A stretch of DNA of 25,990 nt from a virus. The stretch is from positions 1-25,990 of IMG/VR virus record IMGVR_UViG_3300040815_000399; one strand, written 5' to 3'. Position 1 is the stretch's first letter; the number at the start of each line of letters is the position of its first letter. A model generated the notes under the pieces. That model was not told where the DNA came from. It made no database searches and worked only from the letters and a program-made list of their open reading frames with translations. Both the position numbers and the translations under genes were made by a program. Shown in pieces: positions 17,146 through 23,573 of this stretch.

Positions 17146-19251
17146 TTATTTACCTCCTGTTGGTTTTACGGCAGCGGCAGCCATCTTAACTGCAGCTTGT
17201 ACATCAGTCTGTTGTTTACGCATATCATTAGTTAAAGCAGATAAACGTTCACGTAAATCTAGCTCTTCACGTTTAGACTGTAGTTTACTTTGTAATTCAG
17301 CAACCTTCAACTGTGGTTCTGTTTCTGCTTGTTCTACTTTAGCAGCATTTAAAGCTGTTTCAGATTGTAGTTTAGTTACTTCAGCTTCTAGTTTTGCGAT
17401 TTCAAGCTGCGTACTTCTGATTTGTGACTCCATCTGGAATTGTTGTAGTTGTACTTCTTGTTCAGACATTGGGGCATTACCTTCTAATTTTCTTATCCTA
17501 TCTGCTATGTCTGCTTTACGCGCTAAATGTGAATACTCAACAATCATATCATTTGGTATTGGTACACCTACATTTCTAAGTTCAATAGCCTCAGCAAACT
17601 GCATTTCATCAAAGTTATCTCTAGCAGGGGCAGTGCCAACTACTACATCATACTCCCCTAAAGTTAAGTTATTTATAATCTCACCTTCAGGGGTCATTTC
17701 ATTGACTCTCAGTTTTTGTCTAGACTTATAAGGATCTTGTTCATCTGTAACTTGAATAATCCTTTCTTCTGTGTAATAAGCTTGAACTAACTGTAATATT
17801 TTTTCAGCTAGATATTGTCTTGTTTTAGCTAAGTTATCTAATGGTACTTGTAAAAGTAAAGACCCTCTATTCTGTTTTTGTGCGATAGCTACGCCTGAAA
17901 CTTCTGGGCTATCCATACCGAGCATAGCTTCACTTATGCCGCTAATTTGTTTTATATTTTGCGCAGCTTTTTGTCCTAACCTGTCTAAACCTGTAGGTAT
18001 TTGGTTAGGTGGTATTTTTGCTGGTGGGGTAGACCCGCGATTAAACTCTAATACAAGACCAGTTTCTGCACCATGTTCTTCTAAATCATCTGCTGTCATA
18101 CCAGAAAGAGAACCGTTCTCTACGATCCAACCACTGTTAGCTGTTGTATTTACTATATGTAACTCTTGAGAAGTTATTTTATTTAACTGCTCTTGTGGGG
18201 AGAGTAAGTTTCGGACCATACCAAATGGGTTTCCTCTTCTAAAATATGGGAAATAAGGTACGAGAGTAAAATGTGCGTAAGGAGACCAATCATCAAATAA
18301 AACTACGGTATCCGCGGTCACGGTCCAACGGACCTTTCGCATTTTTTTCTCGATAATCTCTAAACCAAAAGTATCTGCGAACTGTTCTCTCTTCTTTTTA
18401 TTCCAGTTATATGGGACTTCTCTTTTATCTCCTGTTACAGGATCTACATAAAAAATGCAGTCTTTTAGTCTGTAATATTGCCTTTCGATAACCCTAATAG
18501 ACCTAAGCATTCGTGCGTTTTCTGGATCGCCTGGATACTGTTGTCCATAATTATACTCGTCAGTATCTCCGTATCTTTCTTCTTCAAACTCCATAGAGTC
18601 AGCACCTAAAGTAGTACCAGTTTCGGCTAACATACGTAATTGATCAGCTTGTTTTTGTCCGTAAACTTCCTCTATCTCATCGATGCTCATCCACTTGGTT
18701 TCAAATATTTCATTCCAAGTCCTCGGATCATAATGTTTTGCATCTGGGTCAATTAAAACATCTAAAGGGTCTTTAGCTTCTATTCGCACCTCGCCTTGTA
18801 TATGATCTGAAAAATCTATGCGAACATCAAACCAGCCCCTGTCTTGAATAAGACCATCGGAAAACACTTGTTGTTCTACCCAGTCTAATTTGTTGTTATC
18901 TGCTATTTGCGCATAAACTTGTGTTAAAACATCTGCAATATCTTGATTGCCACCGCCCCTGGGTTTAAATTGTATGTCTGCTTTTTTTGTGCTTTGTTCT
19001 GCAAGAACTGCATTAATAGTAGGCAAAATAGTATTGATCGTTAAAGCTGGTCTGCCCTGGTCGTCAAGTTGTTGTTGATCAAACTCGTCCCACTGTTCCC
19101 CACGATAGTACATGTCACATTTTTTTGCTAAATCCATGTAATCTTCATGGCCGTGATCTCTTGCCCGTGTGTAAGCATTCCATTGGGTCTTTGCAAGCGT
19201 CAGCTGCTCGGCTTTTGTTAAATTCTTTTTTGGTTTTTTACTATATGCCAT
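17146..19251 (-). CDS. Portal protein, P22-like
   Basis: About 701 residues. The portal is the dodecameric ring through which DNA enters the head and to which terminase and connectors dock. Family signatures seen are an N-terminal YYRGEQWDEFDQQQLDDQGR, PALTINTILPTINAVLAEQS, then KADIQFKPRGGG, DPLDVLIDPDAKHYDPRTW, a middle FTLVPYFPYFRRGNPFGMVR and QEQLNKITSQELHIVNTTAN. After these comes a long C-terminal Gln/Glu coiled coil (about residues 590-690) as in P22-type portals with an extended barrel. The start at 19251 (MAYSKKPKK) is chosen. A GTG three codons upstream (19260) is in frame and would overlap the terminase by eight bases. It follows the large terminase by one base (TAATATG junction), consistent with coupled translation. 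Confidence 0.88.
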   Translation of the reverse strand: MAYSKKPKKNLTKAEQLTLAKTQWNAYTRARDHGHEDYMDLAKKCDMYYRGEQWDEFDQQQLDDQGRPALTINTILPTINAVLAEQSTKKADIQFKPRGGGNQDIADVLTQVYAQIADNNKLDWVEQQVFSDGLIQDRGWFDVRIDFSDHIQGEVRIEAKDPLDVLIDPDAKHYDPRTWNEIFETKWMSIDEIEEVYGQKQADQLRMLAETGTTLGADSMEFEEERYGDTDEYNYGQQYPGDPENARMLRSIRVIERQYYRLKDCIFYVDPVTGDKREVPYNWNKKKREQFADTFGLEIIEKKMRKVRWTVTADTVVLFDDWSPYAHFTLVPYFPYFRRGNPFGMVRNLLSPQEQLNKITSQELHIVNTTANSGWIVENGSLSGMTADDLEEHGAETGLVLEFNRGSTPPAKIPPNQIPTGLDRLGQKAAQNIKQISGISEAMLGMDSPEVSGVAIAQKQNRGSLLLQVPLDNLAKTRQYLAEKILQLVQAYYTEERIIQVTDEQDPYKSRQKLRVNEMTPEGEIINNLTLGEYDVVVGTAPARDNFDEMQFAEAIELRNVGVPIPNDMIVEYSHLARKADIADRIRKLEGNAPMSEQEVQLQQFQMESQIRSTQLEIAKLEAEVTKLQSETALNAAKVEQAETEPQLKVAELQSKLQSKREELDLRERLSALTNDMRKQQTDVQAAVKMAAAAVKPTGGK

Positions 19252-19252
19252 A

Positions 19253-20896
19253 TTACGCACTCATTGCCGATTTCTTTTTCGGCCCTTTTGCCATTAATTC
19301 TAACCTATCTCTCCACGAAGGTACATGCTCGGGTGCTTCATAAAAAGATGCATACTCTGTCATCATTAAACCAACCCAGGCCAAAGCATCAACTTGGTCA
19401 TCATGCACGCCATTAGGAAAACGCAAAAGTTCAGCCACAAGAGGCCCAGTCCAGATTGCATCTTCAGGTACAAAAACTCTACCCTGTTGCATCCTACCCT
19501 GAATAGCTCTAGCTCTTGCTTCTTTGTCACGTCTCCCTACTTTTAAATCTTTAAAATATGCAGAATGTAATCTACGCTCTGCCACACGTTTCTCTAAGAA
19601 AGGACCGATGGCCATTTCTATATGTCCACGTTCTATTCCTACTATACCAGGTCTCCACTGTTCGTAGAAATCTAATATTTTTTCTACCAATTCAAAACCA
19701 TCATACTTGCCACGGATCATATCGACAACAAACATATTATCGTACTCATCGATACCTACCATTATGCCAACAGAATAATCGTTTCTATCTCTTTGCCCGA
19801 TAGCTAAATCCCATGCGCAATAATAACGCATCTTATCATAGTCTATATCAGCCGGGTCATAATATTGAATCATGTCTCTAGTAAAATAATCACCTTCATC
19901 TGATACTGGGTTCTGTTGATATAGAGCCGTCCAGTCTCTAGGACCTATAGCTTTTTGTATTTTTTCTAAAGACTCTACATCATATCGTTCGGGATGCAGC
20001 GGTTCGCCCGTTGCACGAAACTCTTCATCTTCTTCTGCAATGGCTGGATATTTAACTACTTCCCAATCGTCCGCACCATTTTCACTAGCAGTCAACAAGC
20101 GTCCGGCTAGATCATCATCGTGCCATCTTGTTAAAATAACCAAGATACCTCCGCCTGGAGCAAGACGGGTATAAGCAGTAGAAGTGTACCAATCCCAGGT
20201 CGCTTCTCTATTGTTTTCTGATTCTGCATCTTCTCTGTTTTTTACCGGGTCGTCGATTAATAATATGTGCGCACCTTTACCTGTGATACCACCACCGACA
20301 CCAGCTGCTACATAACCACCGCCCTCGGTTGTTTGCCAGGACTCTACAGACTGTGAATCTTTGTCTAATTTAGTAGATTCAAAAACTTTTTTATAGTTTG
20401 GCTCTCTGAGCACTTGTCTAACTTTTCTAGAAAAACTCATAGCTAACGAACCTGAGTATGAACAGCTGATAAACTCATGTCCGGGGTTACGTCCGAGGTG
20501 CCAAGCAGGAAAGGCAATACTTGCAAGGGTAGATTTACCATGACGAGGGGGCATAAACAGCATAAGTCTTGGGGATTTCTTATCTGACACGTCTTGACTA
20601 AATTTTTCTAGCCTATTGCATATATCTTTGTGCACCCAACCCGCTTGGTAGTCTGGATTAAATTTTTCAACGAAGGGCAACATGCGTTTTCTGGATAAAA
20701 TACGCTTTGCCAGCTCTTGCTCTGCACGAATTTGGGCATTTTGTTCTTTTTTTGATATTTTTTCTTGTTTTTGGGGTTGAGGAAGCTGTTCTGCCTCGTC
20801 TGCGGCGCAATATACGCACAAACCTTTGGGTAAAACTAGGTTATCTGCTAATAATTTCTTGCATTTATAGCATTCTATCTTAATTTGATCTGTCAC
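19253..20896 (-). CDS. terL: Terminase large subunit with N-terminal zinc ribbon
   Basis: A 547-residue packaging motor. The ATPase domain has the Walker A motif PPRHGKST (residues 116-123), Walker B ILLIDDP (211-217) and a coupling motif, ILTRWHDDDLAGRL (254-267). The nuclease domain begins at about 355, with acidic residues at D363 (AWDLAIG), E422 (GIERG) and D499/D500/D503 (HDDQVDAL), as in RNase H-like terminase nucleases. It cuts concatemeric DNA and pumps it through the portal. Unusually, residues 7-31 carry CxxC...CxxC (C9, C12, C27, C30), a probable zinc ribbon ahead of the motor. The gene begins 4 bases after the basic-protein gene and ends next to the portal start. Identity is certain; the cleavage mode (headful or other) is not readable from this alone. 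Confidence 0.95.
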   Translation of the reverse strand: MTDQIKIECYKCKKLLADNLVLPKGLCVYCAADEAEQLPQPQKQEKISKKEQNAQIRAEQELAKRILSRKRMLPFVEKFNPDYQAGWVHKDICNRLEKFSQDVSDKKSPRLMLFMPPRHGKSTLASIAFPAWHLGRNPGHEFISCSYSGSLAMSFSRKVRQVLREPNYKKVFESTKLDKDSQSVESWQTTEGGGYVAAGVGGGITGKGAHILLIDDPVKNREDAESENNREATWDWYTSTAYTRLAPGGGILVILTRWHDDDLAGRLLTASENGADDWEVVKYPAIAEEDEEFRATGEPLHPERYDVESLEKIQKAIGPRDWTALYQQNPVSDEGDYFTRDMIQYYDPADIDYDKMRYYCAWDLAIGQRDRNDYSVGIMVGIDEYDNMFVVDMIRGKYDGFELVEKILDFYEQWRPGIVGIERGHIEMAIGPFLEKRVAERRLHSAYFKDLKVGRRDKEARARAIQGRMQQGRVFVPEDAIWTGPLVAELLRFPNGVHDDQVDALAWVGLMMTEYASFYEAPEHVPSWRDRLELMAKGPKKKSAMSA

Positions 20897-20899
20897 TAG

Positions 20900-21196
20900 T
20901 TAGCATTTCCATCTTCTTCTAGCTTGTCTGATTCTAGAATTAGGGTTATTCCTTGTTTTCGCTGAACTTCTCTTTAATTGACCTAAAGATCTTGCGCAAT
21001 ATGACTTTCTTCGCTTCGCAGCTTTAGAACCTTTCTTAACTTTACCAGTAACAGCAGTCTTTAACTTAGAACCGGGGTTCGCGCGCCTGTATGCAGCCAC
21101 GCCTTTTTTGGTCATACCGGCACCAGATTTGGTTTTTCGGTAATTACCGCCTTTTCCTGTTGTTCTTCGTATTGGATTTTCTTTTTTTCTTGGCAT
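20900..21196 (-). CDS. Small basic Lys/Arg-rich phage protein (DUF6321-like)
   Basis: A 98-residue, extremely basic protein with the conserved pattern GMTKKGVAAYRRANPGSKLK, TAVTGKVKKGSKAAKRRKS, YCARSLGQLK, ending RQARRRWKC. I know this layout from small proteins of marine phages and large aquatic viruses, and I believe it is catalogued as DUF6321, though I cannot check that. High charge suggests nucleic-acid binding, for example DNA compaction or a packaging accessory role next to the terminase. Two cysteines (YCAR, WKC) are conserved in my recollection of the family. Its start lies inside the preceding gene (53-base overlap, different frame) with only a weak upstream ribosome site. Translation probably depends on coupling. 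Confidence 0.7.
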   Translation of the reverse strand: MPRKKENPIRRTTGKGGNYRKTKSGAGMTKKGVAAYRRANPGSKLKTAVTGKVKKGSKAAKRRKSYCARSLGQLKRSSAKTRNNPNSRIRQARRRWKC

Positions 21197-21452
21197 AAGT
21201 TCTCACATTTGTTGGCTTTCCACCCACTCCTTGCGCTTTAGCTCGTTTTCTTTTTACTGCGCTCCTTTTCTGAGCTGCAGTCATACTGGCAGCTTTAGAC
21301 TTTGGTACGCATTTTGGGTAGCCTTTACGTTTTGTCGACGCTTTCTTTCTACCGCAAGGTGCATGTCCGCCACCTTTCTTTTTTCTACCTATATCAACCC
21401 ACTCTTCTTTGAACCATTTTGTTAGTCCGCCTTTGGGTTTAGAAGTGGCCAC
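21144..21452 (-). CDS. Small basic phage protein with GGLTKWFKEEWVDI motif
   Basis: A 102-residue, very basic protein starting at a GTG that overlaps the previous stop (TAGTG). The N-terminus KGGLTKWFKEEWVDIGR is followed by APCGRKKAS, YPKCVPKSKAASMTAAQKRS and KRKRAKAQGVGGKPTNVRT. This matches a small conserved protein of aquatic phages and viruses that I believe is listed as DUF5872-like (not verified). The paired CGRK and KCVP cysteines could form a disulphide or bind a metal. It lies between the terminase subunits, in a block of similar basic proteins, which points to a packaging, DNA-binding or virion role. The exact function is unknown. The C-terminal 25 residues are almost all Lys/Arg/Asn. 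Confidence 0.7.
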   Translation of the reverse strand: MATSKPKGGLTKWFKEEWVDIGRKKKGGGHAPCGRKKASTKRKGYPKCVPKSKAASMTAAQKRSAVKRKRAKAQGVGGKPTNVRTYAKKKRKSNTKNNRKRR

Positions 21453-21625
21453 TACCTATAGCCTCCACCCCTTGCTTTATAAGTTTTTGTTAACCAACCA
21501 GAAGCATATGCAGATGGCCAAACTTTATATTTTCTTTTAGCTTCTGCTTTTACTCTAGCGTACAGAGCCGGATTAGTCGGCTTTGCACCACTTTTCTTTT
21601 TAGTAGCTTTTCTTTTTGCCGCCAC
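21452..21625 (-). CDS. 57-residue basic protein with KPTNPALYARVK motif
   Basis: A short frame beginning at GTG (21625) and ending with TAG at 21452-21454. The residues AKPTNPALYARVKAEAKRKY, KVWPSAYASGWLTKTYK and a final ARGGGYR form a compact, well-conserved pattern that I recognise from small marine-phage proteins. Those are unnamed to my knowledge. Composition is strongly basic, with aromatic residues (VWPSAYASGW) that suggest a real folded domain rather than a chance frame. Its start overlaps the end of the preceding small gene by 26 bases, and its stop overlaps the next GTG by one base. No good ribosome site precedes the GTG, so it probably relies on coupling. The start is uncertain: ATT or ATC codons lie just upstream in frame. 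Confidence 0.6.
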   Translation of the reverse strand: MAAKRKATKKKSGAKPTNPALYARVKAEAKRKYKVWPSAYASGWLTKTYKARGGGYR

Positions 21626-21713
21626 GATAATTCTTTTTGGTTGTACCTTTAGATTTCTTTTTACCAGACATCTTCATTTTTTTGCCTGGCTTCTCATTTA
21701 TATAACAATGCAT
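21600..21713 (-). CDS. 37-residue Lys-rich peptide
   Basis: The frame begins at an ATG overlapping the preceding stop codon (TAATG at 21711-21715) and encodes MHCYINEKPGKKMKMSGKKK followed by SKGTTKKNYRGGKKKSY. It is almost entirely basic with no predicted secondary structure. The stop/start overlap, the same strand and its place inside a chain of overlapping small basic genes favour translation. An internal ATG (MKMSGKK, residue 13 or 15) could be the real start. It may be a nucleic-acid-binding tail peptide. Because of its small size and low complexity it may also be a coding remnant. Confidence 0.4.
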   Translation of the reverse strand: MHCYINEKPGKKMKMSGKKKSKGTTKKNYRGGKKKSY

Positions 21714-21865
21714 TACTTACCTCTCTTTTTTGGAATGACTCCTCTACCCATGAGAATGTCTTTCTTTGTTACCTTACCATCTCCAGAATAATCTGGAAAC
21801 TTTTTCATTTTAGAAACTTTACGTTTCTTTTTTCGAGCTTGTGCAGCTTGTGCATATTTAGTCAT
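21713..21865 (-). CDS. 50-residue basic protein with a single EF-hand-like calcium loop
   Basis: This frame starts at an ATG with a near-ideal ribosome site (AAGGAGGT, four bases upstream) and overlaps the small terminase stop by eight bases. The N-terminus is basic (AQARKKKRKVSKMKK). Residues 25-36, DYSGDGKVTKKD, match an EF-hand/dockerin calcium-binding loop: D at 1, S at 3, D-G at 5-6, V at 8 and an acidic residue at 12. The loop is followed by ILMGRGVIPKKRGK. I recall similar short proteins with DxxxDGKVTxxDVLxGRG in marine phages. A single loop could bind calcium weakly or act in pairs. The link to packaging genes suggests a role in the virion or assembly, but function is unknown. The strong ribosome site makes expression likely. 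Confidence 0.65.
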   Translation of the reverse strand: MTKYAQAAQARKKKRKVSKMKKFPDYSGDGKVTKKDILMGRGVIPKKRGK

Positions 21866-22388
21866 TAGTACCTCCTTGGGGTTCTAGATATTTTGTATCT
21901 ACTCCAGCCAACTTTAACAACTCGGAATCAGACATTCGTTCTAGCTGCTGAATTTTATCTACATTGATATTAACTTGGGTTGCTTGCTCTGGGGCAAATA
22001 GACCGTGGAGCTTGCACAACGAATCGACAACATTTTTTTCTTCAGTCGCGGTCGCCGATTTACGATGCGCTTCTAAATATAATTGGGTCGCGGTATTTCT
22101 ATCGAACTTAACTTCTTCGCGCATCTCTTCTCTTAGGTACTCGATGGCTTGCATAATCTTTGGTCGCTTAAAAGCTTCGTACACGGAATCTTGGTTCCTG
22201 TACCCCGCTGCACGGCCCGCTGCCGCTTTGCTCATGCCACGTAAAAAATACAAAATTAATCTTTCTTCTTGGACCGAAAGCTCGGATAACTTTACACCCG
22301 CGTACGGAAAATGTGATTGGAGTTCCAATCTATCTTGTTCGGTGACCGCGGTCGATTGATCTGCAACTAAGCTCATACTCGTAAGCAT
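21858..22388 (-). CDS. terS: Terminase small subunit
   Basis: A 176-residue protein. A helix-turn-helix-like region (EERLILYFLRGMSKAAAGRA, then AGYRNQDSVYEAFKRPKIM) is followed by a helical oligomerisation segment (AIEYLREEMREEVKFDRNTA), EEKNVVDSLCKLHGLFAPE and a short C-terminal tail. This is the usual architecture of small terminases, which recognise phage DNA and hand it to the large subunit. It is the first gene of the leftward late operon, and the large terminase follows after the small basic genes. Start choice is uncertain: ATG at 22388 gives MLTSMSLVADQ, while a second ATG four codons in (22376) is equally plausible. Neither has a strong ribosome site. Overlap with the EF-hand gene is 8 bases. 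Confidence 0.8.
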   Translation of the reverse strand: MLTSMSLVADQSTAVTEQDRLELQSHFPYAGVKLSELSVQEERLILYFLRGMSKAAAGRAAGYRNQDSVYEAFKRPKIMQAIEYLREEMREEVKFDRNTATQLYLEAHRKSATATEEKNVVDSLCKLHGLFAPEQATQVNINVDKIQQLERMSDSELLKLAGVDTKYLEPQGGTND

Positions 22389-22744
22389 AGCTTATTTGTG
22401 GATATCTTGTAAATTTTTTGTGGAAAAATTTTTTTTGAAAAATATTAAATATATCGCTGAGACATCTTCTCCTTCTATCACCAGACACCCGACCCCGACC
22501 CTTTTCACTTTGTCGATTGACTTTTGTCATTTCAACTTTTGGAACCTTGTATTGGTTTTTCGCTCGCTCAGATTAACTTCGCTCGCTACCGCTCGTCGGC
22601 TGTCGCCCTCCTCCTCGCTCCTGGTAACACTCCGCTCGACTTCGTCTCTCGCTCCGTCGTTTGTTTATATCAGCGCCCGTGTACCACGGTCACTGTTATT
22701 TACTTATGTATATTCGTTAATACAATTAATTATAGGAGGTTATT
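22389..22744. promoter_or_regulatory. Divergent control region, candidate origin
   Basis: These 356 bases separate the leftward late genes from the rightward genes and hold no convincing gene. Next to the terminase is an AT-rich block (about 22390-22460) containing TGTGGATAT (22397-22405) and TGTGGAAAA (22419-22427), each one mismatch from the DnaA-box complement TGTGGATAA. Then comes a C/T-biased block with seven CGCTC copies. Nearest the rightward genes, TATATT at 22709-22714 is a possible -10 element, but no good -35 was found. The rightward gene has TAGGAGG upstream of its ATG. Promoters for both directions must lie here or be supplied by a phage-specific polymerase motif that I cannot identify. 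Confidence 0.5.
22561..22654 (+). repeat. Seven CGCTC repeats in a strand-biased block
   Basis: CGCTC begins at 22561, 22565, 22580, 22590, 22616, 22633 and 22650, all on the plus strand and none inverted. The block is strongly C/T-rich and more GC-rich than its surroundings, with extra near-copies (CGCTA, CGTCG). Spacing is irregular, so it does not look like a slippage-type tandem repeat. It may be a protein-binding array or part of an origin. Confidence 0.5.
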
Positions 22745-22951
22745 ATGAATATTATGTACGCAATTGGTAACGTTACAGGTAAGACTACGAAGTTAATCTG
22801 GGGAGCAACTACAACTACAACCGGCTCAGCTGTTCGTGGTTTCAAAGATGCATTCGCTAAGCCAGAGATTATTACTCCGGCACCGGACCTAGAACCTGTG
22901 ACTATTAACCCGGAACCTACAACTTATAGACAAACCGAGATGAAGATATGA
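22745..22951 (+). CDS. Small hypothetical protein, first rightward gene
   Basis: A 68-residue protein opening the rightward gene set, with TAGGAGG seven bases upstream of its ATG. The N-terminal half (MNIMYAIGNVTGKTTKLIWG, then ATTTTTGSAVRGFKDAFAKP) is weakly hydrophobic and Thr-rich. The C-terminal half is Pro/Glu-rich and probably unstructured (PAPDLEPVTINPEPTTY). No motif is recognised. Its stop overlaps the ATG of the next small membrane gene (ATGA), so the two are probably translated together. Position after the divergent control region suggests early expression and, possibly, a host-takeover role, but this is only inference. Confidence 0.6.
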   Translation: MNIMYAIGNVTGKTTKLIWGATTTTTGSAVRGFKDAFAKPEIITPAPDLEPVTINPEPTTYRQTEMKI

Positions 22952-23085
22952 GGCACAACATACTAACCCTAACTTATAAAGAAAATCATCCCTATAAGTT
23001 TATACTACTAAGAATTGGAGCAACAATACTATCTGTACTACTTGCACCAATTATCATTCCTTACATCATTTACAAGATGTATTAA
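22948..23085 (+). CDS. 45-residue single-span membrane peptide
   Basis: The ATG overlaps the previous stop codon (ATGA). The peptide starts MRHNILTLTYKENHPYKF, then has a hydrophobic segment, ILLRIGATILSVLLAPIIIP, continuing to YIIYKMY at the end. One transmembrane helix covers about residues 19-42. A charged N-terminus and short C-terminal end leave the topology open. The stop is 11 bases before a rho-independent terminator, which makes this the last gene of a two-gene unit. The function is unknown. Small membrane peptides of phages include holin-like, superinfection-exclusion and envelope-altering proteins, and nothing here distinguishes these. Confidence 0.6.
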   Translation: MRHNILTLTYKENHPYKFILLRIGATILSVLLAPIIIPYIIYKMY

Positions 23086-23096
23086 TCCCAACCAAC

Positions 23097-23117
23097 GGGG
23101 GCTAACAAGCCCCTTTT
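23097..23117 (+). terminator. Rho-independent terminator
   Basis: GGGGGC and GCCCC pair across the six-base loop TAACAA (five G-C pairs plus a terminal G-T), followed by TTTT. It lies 11 bases after the stop of the membrane peptide gene, closing the first rightward unit. Confidence 0.8.
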
Positions 23118-23195
23118 CCCATGTCCTAACTACTATCATCAAGGTGCGCGAGCTAATGCGAGCGCATGCATGCTTCATGCAAACTTGGTTCCTTC

Positions 23196-23479
23196 GGTTC
23201 CACGGATATATGCCCATGTGGAACCATGTCGTGGAACCACGACGAAGGCGCATGCCAATGCGGTCTCGCGACGGACCAACATACTGTTGGTTCCGTTGTT
23301 CCACGTGGAACAAAACCTAGTTTTGTAACGGACCACGGACAACGGTTAATGAATAAAGATTAACTTAACCTAAAACAAGTGGAACCAGTGGAACCAAACC
23401 TCTAACCACGCATCGTTATCAGGTTTTTCGTGTTCCATGACTCGTGGAACCAAGTGGAACCAGTGGAACCATAGTTCCA
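23196..23479. repeat. GTGGAACCA repeat array
   Basis: The 9-mer GTGGAACCA occurs exactly at 23218, 23231, 23379, 23388, 23444, 23454 and 23463, all on the plus strand. Pairs at 23379/23388 and 23454/23463 are directly abutting. Reverse or partial copies lie at 23196-23203 (GGTTCCAC), 23287-23294 (TTGGTTCC), 23431-23438 (TGTTCCAT) and 23474-23479 (GTTCCA). The repeat shares GTGGAAC with each half of the central palindrome. Such clustering is unlikely by chance and suggests an array of binding sites for one protein. Confidence 0.8.
23296..23313. promoter_or_regulatory. parS-like: Perfect 18-bp palindrome matching the parS consensus
   Basis: TTGTTCCACGTGGAACAA is a perfect palindrome. Its central 16 bases, TGTTCCACGTGGAACA, fit the bacterial chromosomal parS consensus tGTTNCACGTGNAACa, bound by ParB. 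No parA or parB gene is visible in the window. The site could recruit host ParB, serve a phage-encoded ParB-like protein outside the window, or be the strongest operator of a protein that also binds the GTGGAACCA array. Confidence 0.65.
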
Positions 23480-23480
23480 A

Positions 23481-23505
23481 CGCTTTCACCATTCTGGTGC
23501 AAGCG
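23481..23505 (+). promoter_or_regulatory. Imperfect hairpin in the leader of the 67-residue gene
   Basis: CGCTT pairs with AAGCG and CACC with GGTG, separated by a T/C mismatch and closed by the loop ATTCT. The following ATATTTATTT is AT-rich but not a clean U-run, so this is either a weak terminator or an RNA structure or operator upstream of the next gene. Confidence 0.4.
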
Positions 23506-23573
23506 ATATTTATTTATGTGAGTTTGATACGGGTGTATCGAGCCACTTAACTTTACTTACCTAGGAGGTAAAC

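Larger units (their letters stand above)
23118..23573. other. Non-coding region with repeats, palindromes and hairpins
   Basis: About 456 bases without a credible gene. From left to right it holds a GCATGC-rich block (around 23160-23180, partly echoed at 23247-23255), an array of GTGGAACCA repeats with a central parS-like palindrome (annotated separately), the inverted repeat GTCGTGG-AA-CCACGAC at 23228-23243, an AT-rich spacer (23345-23375), an imperfect hairpin at 23481-23505, and a GATAC-GGGT-GTATC dyad (around 23526-23539) about 35 bases before the next start codon. It looks like a regulatory or partition-type locus rather than lost coding sequence. Confidence 0.6.

Noticed and set aside
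22330-22770. Frames in the divergent control region (66 residues minus, 124 and 74 residues plus)
   Set aside because: They overlap the small terminase or run into the first rightward gene in other frames. Composition reflects the C/T-rich block and no good ribosome site is present.
23038-23313. Minus-strand frame of 91 residues beginning MFHVEQ
   Set aside because: The start falls on the parS-like palindrome, whose sequence TTCCACGTGGAAC automatically reads FHVE. There is no ribosome site, it overlaps the membrane peptide gene and terminator, and the protein has no recognisable pattern.
23015-23363. Plus-strand frames of 101 and 65 residues across the repeat array
   Set aside because: They run through the terminator and repeats, lack ribosome sites and have odd composition (Cys, Arg, Trp and His runs). 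They are chance frames.
23118-23573. CRISPR array
   Set aside because: The repeat unit is only 9 bases, spacings are irregular, some copies abut and some are inverted. No spacers of regular length and no cas genes.
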